A DNA stretch of 11,276 bases from an uncultured Cyanobium sp. GTDB taxonomy: Bacteria; Cyanobacteriota; Cyanobacteriia; PCC-6307; Cyanobiaceae. Shown piece after piece: positions 10,355-11,276 of this stretch (its first letter is position 1; each line of letters opens with the position of its first letter). The translations under genes were made by a program, and so were the position numbers. The stretch spans positions 1 to 11,276 of the forward strand of contig CALFOF010000072.1 of assembly GCA_937919075.1 (NCBI GenBank), in the 5' to 3' direction. Below the pieces are notes generated by a model. That model made no database searches and had not been told where the DNA came from. It worked only from the letters and a program-made list of their open reading frames with translations.

Positions 10355-11276
10355 ATGACCAGCAGCGGCAAAGTGAGAATCTATGAGTTGTCCAAGGACC
10401 TGGGCCTGGACAACAAGGACGTGCTCGACGCTGCCGAAAAGCTGTCCATTGCCGCCCGCAGCCACAGCAGCTCGATCAGCGATGACGAAGCTGCCCGGAT
10501 CCGGAAGCTGATCCGCCCCAACGGCAGCGGCATCTCCCGACCCACGCCGCCCTCCATGTCCGCCCCAAAGCCCACGACAGCGCCCATGGCGGAGCCCGGC
10601 AGAGCGATCCTGGCCGTGAAAAAAGCGGCTCCGGCAACGTCGCCAGCCGCCGCGGCCGCCTCTCCCGCCGCCGCACCAGAAAAGCCCCCGGCCCGGCCGG
10701 CAGGACCTCCGGTCATCGTTGCCCAACCCGCCCGCCCTGCCGCTGCACCGGCAGCGCCAGTGAAGCCGGTTATGGCGCCACCTGCCGCCCAGAAGCCCTC
10801 CACGCCGCCGCCAGCCAGGCCCAGTGGGCCGCTGCCCACGCGCGCGCCGGCCACGGGCACAGCGGCCCCCTCACGGCCACCGGCAGCAGCCCCGTCGGCA
10901 GCCGCTACTGCCCCATCGGCTGCCGCCAAGCCAGCGCCCTCACGGCCGGTGGCTCCCCCACCGGCGCGTCCCGCCACCCCAGTGAGCAAGGCCCCCGCGC
11001 AGCCAGCGCGCAAACCCGAGGCACCGGCAGCCAGCGCGCTTACCAGCCCGCGCCCCGTCGCTGCACCAGCACCAAGCCCCCGGCCGAGCACCAGCCCACG
11101 GCCCGTTCCCCGCGGCAACGCCCCTTCCAGTCGTCCGGCTCCGCCCCAGCGACCCAGCGCGCCCGTCCGTGGCGATGGCGGCGGTAAACCCCAGGTGATC
11201 GCTCGGGTGGGACCCGGCCAACCACCACCACAACCACGCCCCGCTGCGCCCACCCCGGCCCCCGGCCCCGGCAGCC
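10355..11276 (+). CDS. infB: Translation initiation factor IF-2, N-terminal part (partial)
   Basis: GTPase that brings initiator tRNA to the ribosome. Only the first 307 codons lie in the window; the GTPase and tRNA-binding domains are beyond the right edge. The N-terminus [27 protein letters not shown], continuing to [14 protein letters not shown] (about residues 5-54), is the IF2-N domain and closely fits cyanobacterial IF-2. From about residue 55 it becomes a low-complexity linker dominated by Ala and Pro with scattered Lys/Arg and Ser, still open at the edge. Long linkers are usual in cyanobacterial IF-2. The start ATG has a good GGAG, and the frame has no stop up to the end. It is the last gene seen of rimP-nusA-ylxR-infB. 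Confidence 0.96.
   Translation, partial: MTSSGKVRIYELSKDLGLDNKDVLDAAEKLSIAARSHSSSISDDEAARIRKLIRPNGSGISRPTPPSMSAPKPTTAPMAEPGRAILAVKKAAPATSPAAAAASPAAAPEKPPARPAGPPVIVAQPARPAAAPAAPVKPVMAPPAAQKPSTPPPARPSGPLPTRAPATGTAAPSRPPAAAPSAAATAPSAAAKPAPSRPVAPPPARPATPVSKAPAQPARKPEAPAASALTSPRPVAAPAPSPRPSTSPRPVPRGNAPSSRPAPPQRPSAPVRGDGGGKPQVIARVGPGQPPPQPRPAAPTPAPGPGS

Noticed and set aside
10381..11253. 290-codon minus-strand Gly/Ala-rich open frame opposite infB
   Set aside because: It is the complement of the Ala/Pro-rich linker (Pro codons read as Gly/Arg), so low complexity explains it.

Overview
The window is about 11.3 kb of GC-rich, gene-dense chromosome and looks like a picocyanobacterium of the Synechococcus/Cyanobium group. 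This rests on the cyanobacterial character of RpoB, RpiA, RimP and the IF-2 N-terminus, on the gene order rpsT-tatD-rpoB beside hisD and rpiA, on frequent GTG starts, on the near absence of Shine-Dalgarno sequences, and on three HIP1 octamers. The genus call is from memory of protein families and is not tested. No mobile element, CRISPR array, rRNA or tRNA is visible.

Left part (1-3357, minus strand): rpsT (ribosomal protein S20), tatD (metal-dependent nuclease family) and the first 541 codons of rpoB (RNA polymerase beta) all read leftwards. The two gaps are fairly long (275 and 227 bp) and are not featureless: the rpsT-tatD gap holds two families of short direct repeats and a hairpin, and the tatD-rpoB gap holds three hairpins and a -10-like hexamer over the tatD stop codon.

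Middle (3358-7497): hisD (last step of histidine synthesis) reads rightwards, divergent from rpsT and convergent with a leftward three-gene cluster. That cluster is a CpdA-like metallophosphoesterase, a secreted HtrA/DegQ serine protease and rpiA (ribose-5-phosphate isomerase). Gaps of 17 and 46 bp suggest one transcript.

Right part (7544-11276, plus strand): a 94-residue cysteine-containing protein of unknown function, then rimP-nusA-ylxR-infB, the classic transcription/translation operon (ribosome maturation, elongation/termination factor, RNA-binding YlxR, initiation factor IF-2). infB runs off the window inside its Ala/Pro-rich linker. The leader before rimP can fold into three consecutive stem-loops.

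This is conserved housekeeping sequence. I found no convincing new biological system. The points most worth a second look are the small Cys protein, the folded rimP leader, the repeats between rpsT and tatD, and a perfect 12-bp palindrome between the phosphoesterase gene and the small Cys gene.
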